From the NCBI RefSeq assembly GCF_019448235.1, contig NZ_CP080409.1, forward strand, positions 2,976,001 through 3,040,000: DNA of 64,000 bases. Direction: 5' to 3'. Every line of letters begins with the position of its first letter. The first letter of the stretch is position 1. The position numbers and the translations under genes are program-made. The notes beneath the pieces are model-generated. The model was given only the letters and a program-made list of their open reading frames with translations, was not told where the DNA came from and did no database searches. Positions 1 to 7,468 of this stretch are shown one piece after another. Source of the DNA: Nocardioides panacisoli (GTDB lineage: Bacteria > Actinomycetota > Actinomycetes > Propionibacteriales > Nocardioidaceae).

Positions 1-2
1 CG

Positions 3-110
3 ACGTGGGGAGCTCAGGGCATCGCCTACTTCCACGCCTACCGCGCGATGCACGAACACAACGTGGCGACCGATGCCGCCTCAACCGAAACGGTGGGGAC
101 GACCTCATGA
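3..110 (+). CDS. C-terminal end of an unidentified protein (truncated by window edge)
   Basis: An open frame enters from the left edge and ends at TGA 108-110, overlapping the ATG of the next gene in an ATGA junction, which supports it as a real coupled upstream gene. About 35 residues are visible, beginning TWGAQGIAYFHAYRAMHEHN and ending in a polar Ser/Thr tail. I do not recognise the family from this piece. Its coupling to an amine-oxidising flavoprotein suggests the same operon. Confidence 0.55.
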   Translation, partial: TWGAQGIAYFHAYRAMHEHNVATDAASTETVGTTS

Positions 111-1468
111 AGACCGACGGCACGACGTACACCAACTTCACCGGATGGATCGACCGGCCGGAGGACCTGCAGCCCGCGCTCCACCGGGACCTCACCTGTG
201 ACATCGCGATCATCGGGGGCGGCATGGGGGGCATGGCAGCCGCGCTGCGCCTCGCCGAGCGCGACCAAGACGTCGTCCTGCTGGAGGCCGAGTTCTGCGG
301 CTACGGCGCGGCCTCACGCAACGGCGGTCAGATCGCCGGGGCGCCAGGGGGCGATCTGCGGATGCTCAGCCTCCAGTCCCCGAAGAAGATGCCGGTGATG
401 GTCAAACTGGCCGAGAATGCAGGCCACTACGTGGAAGACCTCATGAAGACGCACGACATCGAGTGCGACTACGTGGCGAACGGCCTGGTGTGGGGCGCCG
501 TCTCACCCATCATGATGCTCAGGGTCCGCACCCAGGCGGCGATCCTGCGCGCCTTCGGTGGACAAGGAACCGTCGGCAGCCGGGAGGAACTCGGCCTCCC
601 CGCCGGATTCGTGGGTGGTATGCGAGAGAACATCGGCGGGATGCTGAACCCGGGCAAGCTCGCCCGGGGCGTGCGCCGCGCGCTCCTCGCCTCCTCCGCC
701 ACGGTCTTCGAGCAGTCGCGGGTGAGCGACGTCCGGCGAACGGGCAGTGGTGTCGAGCTCACGACGGCACAGGGCACCGTGCGCGCCAACAAGGTCGTGC
801 TCGCCACCAACGCCTACGGTGGCGAATGGGACATCACCCCCCAGCATCTCTCGACGCCGCTGTACGTCATCGAGATCGAGTCGGAACCCATCGATCCGGA
901 GCGGCTCGCCGAGCTGGAGTGGACCAGTCGGTCCGGCATCATCACTCAGCACCAGTTGATGACCCACTACCGGCTCACCGAGCGCAATACCATTGTTTGC
1001 GGGGTCCGCCATGCGCAGCGCGGCCTGACCTACCCGCTCCCTGACCGAGTCCCCGATCCCGGTGTCGTACGGGACATGGGAAAGGACCTGTCCGACCGGT
1101 TTCCCTCGCTGTCCGACGTGGCCATCGAGCGGGCCTGGGGCGGGTGGATCGGCATCACCCCCGACTGGCTGGCCATCGCAGGTCAGGTGGGCGACAACGT
1201 CTACTACTCGATGGCCTGCAACGGCCACGGCCTGTGCCAGGTGCCATACGTGGCCAGCCAGCTCGCCGACTATGTCGTCGACGGCGAGATGTCGGAGGAC
1301 CTCGCCGGTATCTGGTCTGACGTCTCGGAGTACCCGTCGTCGATGTCACGACTGCTGAAGCCGTTCGTCCTGCGAGCCGTCTGGGGGTTGGACCGGTTCA
1401 ACGACTCCATCAACGGCAGCAAGACGCTGGCACGACGGCGGCCACGTCGCCGCAGGCACGAACGCTGA
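107..1468 (+). CDS. FAD-dependent oxidoreductase, DAO family (gamma-glutamylputrescine oxidase-like)
   Basis: About 453 residues. I place the start at ATG 107 (MKTDGTTYTNF), which overlaps the upstream stop, rather than at an in-frame GTG at position 5. The N-terminal Rossmann motif IAIIGGGMGGMAAALRLAE is followed by an acidic end of strand 2 (LLEAE) and the SRNGGQI segment typical of DAO-fold amine and amino-acid oxidases. A C-terminal NGHGLC segment fits the second FAD-binding part. The family oxidises C-N bonds of amines or amino acids with flavin and gives H2O2 or passes on electrons. PuuB-like proteins act in polyamine breakdown. Substrate is inferred only from the amine-catabolic neighbourhood. 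The C-terminus ends in an Arg-rich tail. Confidence 0.85.
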   Translation: MKTDGTTYTNFTGWIDRPEDLQPALHRDLTCDIAIIGGGMGGMAAALRLAERDQDVVLLEAEFCGYGAASRNGGQIAGAPGGDLRMLSLQSPKKMPVMVKLAENAGHYVEDLMKTHDIECDYVANGLVWGAVSPIMMLRVRTQAAILRAFGGQGTVGSREELGLPAGFVGGMRENIGGMLNPGKLARGVRRALLASSATVFEQSRVSDVRRTGSGVELTTAQGTVRANKVVLATNAYGGEWDITPQHLSTPLYVIEIESEPIDPERLAELEWTSRSGIITQHQLMTHYRLTERNTIVCGVRHAQRGLTYPLPDRVPDPGVVRDMGKDLSDRFPSLSDVAIERAWGGWIGITPDWLAIAGQVGDNVYYSMACNGHGLCQVPYVASQLADYVVDGEMSEDLAGIWSDVSEYPSSMSRLLKPFVLRAVWGLDRFNDSINGSKTLARRRPRRRRHER

Positions 1469-1540
1469 CGGATCGGGTGCGGGCGCCTTCGGGGCGGTGA
1501 CGGCGTGGATCGCTACTCGACGACGCTCACGGCTCTCGGG

Positions 1541-2185
1541 TCAGGAGTGTTCAGGATCGGGCGGCGATGCGCAGAGCATGCGAAGCACGAGTTCGAGGTG
1601 CTTCTCGCCCACCTCGTCGACCGTCAGGCGGCCGCCGGTGCGGAACCACGTGAACACGTACTCGCACATGGTCTCGATGGCATAGGACGTGGTGGACACG
1701 TCCTCGACGTCGAACTCGCCACGGTCGCTGCCCTGGCGAAGGATCTCGCGGAGCAGTTCGATGTAGGGACGGCTCAGGCGCCCGAGTTCGCGCTGTCCAT
1801 CCTCGGTGAGCGAGGAGGCCAAGGTGGCGTAACTGTGGTTGCGACGATCACCAAGTTCCTCGAGCTGGATGCGGATGTAGGCACGAACGTAGTCGGAGAG
1901 GCGCTGCGTGGCCGTCCCGTCCGAACGCACCGATGCCCGCAGCTCGGCGTAGGAGCGCTCATACATCCGCTTGAGCATTCCCGCGAGGAGGTCCTGCTTG
2001 GAGGGGAAGTGCCAGTAGATCGCTGCTGGGGTCATCCCGGCATCACGGGCGATCCGGGTCATCGCAGTTCCCTCGTAGCCGGACTCCTGGAACAACGTGA
2101 AGGCAGCCGAGAGGATTCGCTCGCGGGCGCTGACGTCGGCCGCGTCATCCTTCGGCAACGTGGAGCCGTCAACGGGGGCGCTCAT
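1541..2185 (-). CDS. TetR/AcrR family transcriptional regulator
   Basis: 214 residues. The N-terminal helix-turn-helix spans roughly residues 20-66 (ERILSAAFTLFQESGYEGTA, then AGMTPAAIYWHFPSKQDLL), the classic TetR_N pattern. The C-terminal two thirds are helical and variable, as expected for the ligand-binding and dimerisation domain. It is transcribed divergently from the LuxR-type gene at 2388. The shared 200-base intergenic region carries a perfect 13-bp inverted repeat (2330-2373), a good candidate for its operator. In this setting (CoA ligase, ACADs, thiolase) an acyl-CoA or amine-derived effector is plausible but unproven. Confidence 0.9.
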   Translation of the reverse strand: MSAPVDGSTLPKDDAADVSARERILSAAFTLFQESGYEGTAMTRIARDAGMTPAAIYWHFPSKQDLLAGMLKRMYERSYAELRASVRSDGTATQRLSDYVRAYIRIQLEELGDRRNHSYATLASSLTEDGQRELGRLSRPYIELLREILRQGSDRGEFDVEDVSTTSYAIETMCEYVFTWFRTGGRLTVDEVGEKHLELVLRMLCASPPDPEHS

Positions 2186-2220
2186 GCCGCGATTCTAGGG
2201 GTGGTGATGGCCCTCTCCCT

Positions 2221-2232
2221 CCCCCAGTCGGG
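2221..2232 (+). promoter_or_regulatory. Copy of the recurring CCCCCAGTCGGG motif
   Basis: CCCCCAGTCGGG lies 36 bases upstream of the TetR start and about 156 bases upstream of the LuxR-type start. The same 12-mer recurs exactly at 7356-7367 and 13393-13404, with looser TCCCC-N5-GGGY versions in other promoter regions of the block. No protein can be assigned to it from sequence alone. Confidence 0.5.
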
Positions 2233-2329
2233 CGTTGTTTCCGGTGTCGGTCTCGGCTGCCGGTGCGCGCTGCCGGCCCGATCGCGCCGAGGTGGCGTCG
2301 AAAAGGAAGAGCGAGGGGCCTTGTCGATG

Positions 2330-2373
2330 AATGAACGTTTAGTTATCGTGAGGGCACTGGCTAAACGTTCATT
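2330..2373 (+). promoter_or_regulatory. 13-bp inverted repeat, candidate TetR operator
   Basis: AATGAACGTTTAG (2330-2342) and CTAAACGTTCATT (2361-2373) are perfect reverse complements separated by 18 bases. The right arm ends 14 bases before the ATG of the LuxR-type gene. It is AT-richer than its surroundings. A related half site, TAAGCGTTCAGT, lies upstream of the thiolase operon (17437-17448). Binding by the adjacent TetR is inferred from position. Confidence 0.65.
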
Positions 2374-2387
2374 TAATGGAGGCGACG

Positions 2388-3041
2388 ATGTCGATCACGT
2401 TGGAAGCCAAGGCCTCGGGACCTGAGTCAGTCGAGGAACGATGCCGGCCGCAGCGGGTGCTCGTCGTCGACGACCACGAACTCACGCAGGCGGGCCTGCG
2501 CGCCGTGCTGGGCTGCGAGCCGTGGGTCGCTTCCTGCCTCGGGGCGGGTTCGGTCCAAGCGGCCTGGGACATCGCGCGGCGACACCACCCGCAGATCGTG
2601 CTGCTCAGCACGTCGGTGCAGGGACGTCCGTGGACCGACCTGTGCCGCCTGCTCCAGGGGCAGATGCCGTACGTGAAGATCGTGTTGATGTCGGCCGACG
2701 GCGCCGTCCCGGTGCCGTTGGCTCAGTCGCGGGGTGCTGTCGGGTTCCTGCCGACCCAGCTTCCCGTCCCCGGCATCGTCGCCGCCGTGCGGCGGGTCGC
2801 AGAGGGGGGACGTGCCTTTCCCAAGGGGGCGGCGAAAGCGGATGCCGTCCATCTCTCCCGGCGGGAACTCGACGTACTGCGTCACCTGGTGGCCGGACTC
2901 AGCAATCCCGAGGTGGCGGCGCGTCTGAACCTGTCGCGCCACACCGTCAAGCAGCACGCCAGCGGCGTGTACCGCAAGCTGGGTGTCAGGAACCGGGCCG
3001 AGGCGGCGAGTCGTGCCCACATGCTCGGGCTCGTCACCTGA
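2388..3041 (+). CDS. LuxR/NarL-type regulator with degenerate receiver domain
   Basis: 217 residues from ATG 2388, chosen because GGAGG (2378-2382) sits six bases upstream. An in-frame ATG at 2376 would overlap that ribosome binding site. The N-terminal half has the receiver start VLVVDDHE, but the phosphoacceptor strand reads QIVLLSTS, with Ser where Asp is expected. The usual Lys of the GxxGYLLK loop is also absent (GAVGFLPTQ). The C-terminus (about 150-210) is a clear LuxR HTH: LSRRELDVLRHLVAGLSNPE, then RHTVKQHASGVYRKLG. It is therefore probably an orphan regulator not controlled by phosphorylation. It could be the protein that reads the recurrent G/C motif, but this is inference. Confidence 0.9.
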   Translation: MSITLEAKASGPESVEERCRPQRVLVVDDHELTQAGLRAVLGCEPWVASCLGAGSVQAAWDIARRHHPQIVLLSTSVQGRPWTDLCRLLQGQMPYVKIVLMSADGAVPVPLAQSRGAVGFLPTQLPVPGIVAAVRRVAEGGRAFPKGAAKADAVHLSRRELDVLRHLVAGLSNPEVAARLNLSRHTVKQHASGVYRKLGVRNRAEAASRAHMLGLVT

Positions 3042-3098
3042 TCCCGCACTTGGTCGGTGCCGCCGTGATGGGGGTACCGGTCGACCTCGAGGTGAAGC

Positions 3099-3141
3099 AC
3101 ACGATGCCCGCCGGACCCCAGGGGTCTGGCGGGCATCGTGT
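3099..3141 (+). terminator. Strong hairpin between convergent genes
   Basis: ACACGATGCCCGCC (3099-3112) pairs perfectly with GGCGGGCATCGTGT (3128-3141), and the intervening bases extend the stem further. It lies between the ends of the convergent LuxR-type and RidA genes, so it can serve both directions. There is no U-tract, as is common for actinobacterial terminators. Confidence 0.75.
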
Positions 3142-3167
3142 CGGTGGCGGTCCGGCGGAAGCCGGTG

Positions 3168-3572
3168 CTAGCAGTACGCCGTTGCGTCGATCTCGACCAG
3201 CGCACCCTCGAAGGCGAGTGCACTGATGCCGACGACCACCATGGCAGGGACCCGCAACCCGGTGGCGGCGACCGCTGCACCGAAGCCCCCGAAGACGTCG
3301 TCGTTGATCTCGGGACGGTAGTCGACGACGTAGATCCCGAGCTTGGCGATGTCGCCCACCTGGGCGCCGGCGCCCTCGACGGCGCGGACGACGTTGCGCA
3401 GCGCGAGCTCGGTCTGCCCCGCGTAGTCACCGGGATGTTGTAGTTCGTCGTTGGTGTCCACGGCAATCTGGCCACCGACCTCGATGGTCCTGCTGCCGGT
3501 GGCGACCGCCGCGTGGACGAAGCCCCGCGGCCGGTAGAGCGTCTCGGGCTTGACGTAGTCGGTCACGGGCAT
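3168..3572 (-). CDS. RidA/YjgF/Rid-family protein
   Basis: 134 residues, normal for the family. The Rid fold is visible from FVHAAVATGSRTIEVGGQIA through ALRNVVRAVEGAGAQVGDIA to the C-terminal VGISALAFEGALVEIDATAY. The family hydrolyses reactive enamine/imine intermediates to ketones and ammonia, or performs related deaminations. The start codon overlaps by one base the stop of the upstream saccharopine-dehydrogenase-like gene (TGATG), so the two are translationally coupled. That coupling and the nearby amine oxidases suggest it clears the imine formed by amine oxidation. The usual catalytic Arg (near residue 105) is not obvious: VPAMVVVG stands where RPARVxVxV is common, so it may belong to a non-archetypal Rid subgroup. 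Confidence 0.88.
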   Translation of the reverse strand: MPVTDYVKPETLYRPRGFVHAAVATGSRTIEVGGQIAVDTNDELQHPGDYAGQTELALRNVVRAVEGAGAQVGDIAKLGIYVVDYRPEINDDVFGGFGAAVAATGLRVPAMVVVGISALAFEGALVEIDATAYC

Positions 3573-4723
3573 CAGGCCACCTCCAGGCGGACGTCGAGCG
3601 GGGCGAGCGCTGATCGCTCGCCCGCGAATGGGGCAAGTCGTTCGAAGAAGATGGTCGGGTCGATGCAGCCCTCGGGCCCGAGGACGCCGGTCGCCTTGAT
3701 CTCACCGCGGGCCAGCATGCCGACCGCGATCGCCATGGGAACGCAGGTTGCCTCACCCATCTCGCCTTCGGGCATGTAGTTGGTCGACACGGCGACCCGG
3801 GCTGGCCGACCGCCCTTGGTGCCTTCGGCGTATGCGAAGACACCCGGGAAGTCCGGGACCGGGCCTGCCTCCGGGCCTCGTCGACCGGGGCTCATGATGA
3901 GTTCCCTGCTTGCCTCGGGCACCGTGAGTTCGCCGGTGCGGACGCGGTCTCGGACCTTGCGAGCGGCATCGATGAGACCTGGGCGGGAGAACATCACGTT
4001 CAGCGACTCATCGATCTCCGGGTAGTAGCGCGGCAGTGTGATCGGTTCGGGATGGCCACACGTCCACACTGTTCCTGCACCGATGTCGGGGTAGTCGATG
4101 ACGAGCTCCTCCAACGCATCCGCCTCGTGGAACCCGCCCTCGCGCCAGACGCGGATCGGCTCGGCAAGGTTGTGGATCCAGTGGTCGATCGCCGCGGCAG
4201 GCTCGACATCCTCGCGATTCTCGGGTGCCTTGGGGATGCCCGAGCCCCCGCGCCACCCGGTGTACAGCTTCTCGACCGAGTCGAGCTGGTCGTGGGCGAC
4301 GGCAGCGAGGAGATTGGAAAGGCCGGGCGAGGCGCCGATGCCGATGATCGCGGTCACGTCCTTGGCGCGGGCCGCATCGTCGAGCTCGAGCATCTGGATC
4401 GTCGGCTCCCAGTCGTCGGCGATGTCGACGTAGTGCCTGCCTGCCTCGAGCGCGGCTTCGAGGACCGGCCGACCGTACAGGTAGAAGGGTCCCACCGTGT
4501 TCAGGACGACATCCGCATCGCCGATCGCGGCGAGCAGGGCGTCGCGGTCGGTGATGTCGAGGCAGACGCCGGTTGCTTTCGGTCCGAGCTGGTCGGCGAG
4601 TTCGCGGGCGCGGTCGCCGTCGCGGTCGGCGATGACCAGTGACGTGATGGCCGAGTCCTCAACGGTGGCGGCGCAGGCGACACGTCCCATGTCGCCCGCT
4701 CCGCCGATGATGATGATGCGCAT
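3572..4723 (-). CDS. Saccharopine dehydrogenase-like NAD(P)-dependent oxidoreductase (copy 1)
   Basis: 383 residues. The Rossmann motif IIIIGGAGDMGRVACAA opens the protein, followed by VVLNTVGPFYLYGRPVLEAA and a conserved DIADDWEPT segment. The second domain contains GIGASPGLSNLLAA. Such Sacchrp_dh_NADP proteins act on imine/amine or other C-N compounds, but the activity of this subgroup is not defined. It is 35 percent or more identical by eye to the second copy at 11998-13170, sharing for example GHPEPITLPR and the D-DW-PTI segment. It is coupled to RidA downstream and follows the SDR at 4789 on the same strand. Confidence 0.85.
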   Translation of the reverse strand: MRIIIIGGAGDMGRVACAATVEDSAITSLVIADRDGDRARELADQLGPKATGVCLDITDRDALLAAIGDADVVLNTVGPFYLYGRPVLEAALEAGRHYVDIADDWEPTIQMLELDDAARAKDVTAIIGIGASPGLSNLLAAVAHDQLDSVEKLYTGWRGGSGIPKAPENREDVEPAAAIDHWIHNLAEPIRVWREGGFHEADALEELVIDYPDIGAGTVWTCGHPEPITLPRYYPEIDESLNVMFSRPGLIDAARKVRDRVRTGELTVPEASRELIMSPGRRGPEAGPVPDFPGVFAYAEGTKGGRPARVAVSTNYMPEGEMGEATCVPMAIAVGMLARGEIKATGVLGPEGCIDPTIFFERLAPFAGERSALAPLDVRLEVA

Positions 4724-4788
4724 TTGCTACTCCTTGGCTGAAGATGGCCGGGCGTCGACCGCCCCGCCGCGAACGTGGAAGCGCGACC

Positions 4789-5574
4789 TCACTGAGCGGT
4801 GTAGCCGCCGTCGATGATGAGGGCCTGGCCGGTCATGAAGTCGGAGGCGGCGGACGCGAGGAAGACGGCGGGGCCGACCATCTCCTCAGGCTGGGCCCAG
4901 CGGCCCAGTGGTGTCATGCGGCGCAGGTACTTCGCCGTCGCGTCGTCGCTCACTGCGCGGGCGATCATGTCGGTGTCCACGAAACCCGGGCAGAGGGCGT
5001 TGACCTGGACGTCCTTGCGGGCCCACTCCAGCGCCAGCGCCTTCGTCATGCCCATCACGGCGTGCTTGGAGGTGATGTAGGCGATCTCCTCGCGGGTGCC
5101 GACGTGACCGAAGATCGACGCGATGTTGATGACCTTCGCGCCGCCGTCCTTGAGGTACGGGGACGCCGCCCGGCACAGGAGGAACTGCGACCGGACGTTG
5201 AGGTCGATCACCTTGTCCCACTCCTCCGTCGTGGTGTCGTCGACTCCCTGCTCGTTGTCGTAGCCGGCGTTGTTGACCAGCACGTCGATGCCGCCGAGCA
5301 GCTCAGCCGCACGCGCGACCATCTGCGCCGGCCCGTCGTCGCTGCTGCAGAGGTCGGCGACCACGGGAAACACGGCGCCGTCGAGGTCCGCGGACAGCCG
5401 ACTGGTCTCGTCGAGGTCGTCGGCGGAGCGAGCCACGGCCACGACCTGCGCTCCGCGCGAAGCGAACCCCAGGGTGATGGCTCGCCCGATGCCACGGCTG
5501 GCCCCCGTGACGACTGCGCGCCGGCCGGTCAGGTCGAAGGTGTCGGCTGCCTGAGCCGTCTCTGTGAGTGTCAT
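4789..5574 (-). CDS. SDR family oxidoreductase
   Basis: About 261 residues from MTLTETAQAA. An in-frame GTG at 5607 would add 11 residues, and neither start has a strong ribosome site. The classical SDR pattern is complete: VVTGASRGIGRA, NNAGYD, catalytic Ser in NIASIFG, then YITSK, and the C-terminal FMTGQALIIDGGYTAQ. Likely function is NAD(P)-dependent oxidation or reduction of a hydroxyl/keto group, in CoA-ester or free form. It precedes the saccharopine-like and RidA genes on the same strand and is divergent from the acyl-CoA ligase at 5742, sharing a promoter region with two copies of the G/C motif. Confidence 0.9.
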   Translation of the reverse strand: MTLTETAQAADTFDLTGRRAVVTGASRGIGRAITLGFASRGAQVVAVARSADDLDETSRLSADLDGAVFPVVADLCSSDDGPAQMVARAAELLGGIDVLVNNAGYDNEQGVDDTTTEEWDKVIDLNVRSQFLLCRAASPYLKDGGAKVINIASIFGHVGTREEIAYITSKHAVMGMTKALALEWARKDVQVNALCPGFVDTDMIARAVSDDATAKYLRRMTPLGRWAQPEEMVGPAVFLASAASDFMTGQALIIDGGYTAQ

Positions 5575-5629
5575 GCGAGCAACTCTCGAACGACGCGGCT
5601 GCACCACACGCTCCGCTCAGTCGAATCCT

Positions 5630-5685
5630 GCCCACTTGGGGGAGATCGCAGACCTGCGTACCGCGGAGACCTCCCCTGACTGGGT
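5630..5685 (+). promoter_or_regulatory. Two TCCCC-N5-GGGY type motifs in the divergent promoter
   Basis: GCCCACTTGGGGGAG (5630-5644) is the reverse form of TCCCC-N5-GGGC, and CTCCCCTGACTGGGT (5671-5685) is the forward form. They lie between the SDR (starting 5574) and the acyl-CoA ligase (starting 5742), 26 bases apart. They match the motif found upstream of other operons in this block. Confidence 0.45.
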
Positions 5686-5741
5686 AGGAAACCTCCCCGA
5701 AGGGATGGATTTCGGTCGCGGCCGGTGGCCACCATCAGAAC

Positions 5742-7334
5742 GTGACAACGGATTTCGACCCATCCCGCACGCCGATCCTGACCCTGGCGGCCGCCGCTGC
5801 CGACGCCCCGGACCTCCCCCTGGTCTCGGTTGAGGGGGAGGAGGCCACCTACGGCGAGGCCTGGCGAGCGGTCCGCGAGACCGCCCTCGGCCTACGTCGA
5901 TGCGGAGTGGATGTCGGAGACCGCGTCATCCTGTTGATCCCGAACCGGCTCGAGGCGATCTGGGCCTGGTTCGGCGTGCAGGCGGCCGGTGCTGTCGATG
6001 CACCGATTTCCGTGGAGGCTCCCGGCGCATTCCTTCGCTACCTGGCCGAGGACCTCTCGCCGACGGCGGTCATCGGCACGGCTCCGCTGCTTGCCGCACT
6101 TGCCGAGGTGATGCCCAGTCCTCCGGACCTCGCAGTGGTGGTCGGCGAGGCGGCGCCTGAGGAGCCGCCCTTCGGGACCGATGTGCGGCACCTCGGGTTT
6201 GACGAACTGCGCGCGATCGGTGCGGCATCCCCAGAGCAACTCGAGCCACCGCCGGCATCGACTGTCGGCACCATCATGTACTCATCGGGCACGACCGGTC
6301 CGTCGAAGGGCGTCATGCTCTCGCAGGGCTACTACGCGACCCTGTCTGCGGTCCACGCTGACGTGTTCGACCTGGCCACGGGGGCGACGACGTACTGCGT
6401 CCAGCCGCTGTGCCACATCGACGGGCGGTCCTCGGTCGTCAACACGATCAACGTCCGCGGCCGACTGTTCCTGGGGACGCGGTTCAGCGCGAGCCGCTTC
6501 TGGGAGGAGGTCGAGCGCTACGACGTCGACTACTTCTACTACGTCGGCACGATGATCCACCTGCTCCACAAGCAGCCGTCGCGTGCCGCGAGTTCTCCGG
6601 TGCGACACCGGATCGGCATCGGATCGGCGACGCCGGCAAGTATCCAGCGCGAATTCGAGGCGCGCTTCAACTGTGAGCTCGTCCAGGGGTACGGGCTGAC
6701 CGAGTTCGGTCTGATCCTCGCTCAGCGAGTGGGCGACAACGCCCCGGGCCACGTCGGCCGCACACTCCCGTGGGTCGAGGTGCAGGTCGTCGACGCCGAC
6801 GACGTGACGGTTGCCGATGGCACGCCGGGCCAGTTGATCTGCCGGCCCCTCCGTCCCCACCTGCACATGCTCGGCTACTGGAACAAGCCCGAGGCGACGG
6901 TCGAGGCGTGGTGCGGACTCTGGTTCCACACCGGCGACGTCGTCGTCCGACACGACGATGGCTGCTTCGAGTACGTCGGGCGCGCCAAGGACTCCATCCG
7001 TCGACGCGGCGAGAACGTCTCGGCCTGGGAGGTGGAGCAGGCAGCATCCCGGCACGAGTGTGTGCTCGAGGCGGCGGCGATCGGTGTCCCCTCCGATGTC
7101 GGAGAAGAGGACGTCGCTCTCCTGGTGGTCCCGTCGGCGCACGGCAGGCCCGAGCCATCGGAGCTGCGCTCCTTCATGGCCTCCGACCTTCCGCGCTACG
7201 CCCTCCCGCGCTACGTCGAGGTTGTCGAGGAACTCCCGAAGACGCCGTCGGAACGGATCGCGAAGGGACTGGTGCGCGAGCGGGGTCTCTCACGGGCCGC
7301 ATGGGATGCCGAGGAGACCTCGGTCAAGGGATGA
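5742..7334 (+). CDS. AMP-forming acyl-CoA synthetase (CaiC-like)
   Basis: 530 residues with a GTG start (GTG ACA ACG). All core adenylation motifs are present: phosphate loop MYSSGTTGPSKG near 179-190, GYGLTEFG, FHTGDVVVRHDDG, YVGRAKDSIRRRGENVS hinge, and the C-terminal catalytic Lys region KTPSERIAKG. The family activates a carboxylic acid with ATP to the acyl-adenylate and then the CoA thioester. The sequence most resembles carnitine/crotonobetaine-type CoA ligases, which fits an amine-derived acid as substrate, though this is not proof. It probably feeds the ACAD/MaoC/SDR/thiolase operon at 17.4-22.7 kb. Confidence 0.92.
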   Translation: MTTDFDPSRTPILTLAAAAADAPDLPLVSVEGEEATYGEAWRAVRETALGLRRCGVDVGDRVILLIPNRLEAIWAWFGVQAAGAVDAPISVEAPGAFLRYLAEDLSPTAVIGTAPLLAALAEVMPSPPDLAVVVGEAAPEEPPFGTDVRHLGFDELRAIGAASPEQLEPPPASTVGTIMYSSGTTGPSKGVMLSQGYYATLSAVHADVFDLATGATTYCVQPLCHIDGRSSVVNTINVRGRLFLGTRFSASRFWEEVERYDVDYFYYVGTMIHLLHKQPSRAASSPVRHRIGIGSATPASIQREFEARFNCELVQGYGLTEFGLILAQRVGDNAPGHVGRTLPWVEVQVVDADDVTVADGTPGQLICRPLRPHLHMLGYWNKPEATVEAWCGLWFHTGDVVVRHDDGCFEYVGRAKDSIRRRGENVSAWEVEQAASRHECVLEAAAIGVPSDVGEEDVALLVVPSAHGRPEPSELRSFMASDLPRYALPRYVEVVEELPKTPSERIAKGLVRERGLSRAAWDAEETSVKG

Positions 7335-7353
7335 CCGGCGCGAGTGATCGGCG

Positions 7354-7368
7354 ATCCCCCAGTCGGGT
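7354..7368 (+). promoter_or_regulatory. Copy of the recurring G/C motif upstream of the amine oxidase operon
   Basis: ATCCCCCAGTCGGGT lies 100 bases upstream of the amine oxidase start at 7469. It is identical over 15 bases to the copy at 13391-13405 upstream of the ABC transporter. That the two operons share an exact element is the best evidence that it is a true operator. Confidence 0.55.
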
Positions 7369-7468
7369 GGAAACGATCACGGAGTACGACACGAGAGCAG
7401 CCTCGCGCGTGACGATGGTGCTCACGGCAGCTTCGTGACACGGAGCGACTTCGGAGGAGAGTGGACGC

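Noticed and set aside
1505..2425. Plus-strand frame opposite the TetR gene
   Set aside because: Antisense to an unmistakable TetR HTH; no domain and no ribosome site.
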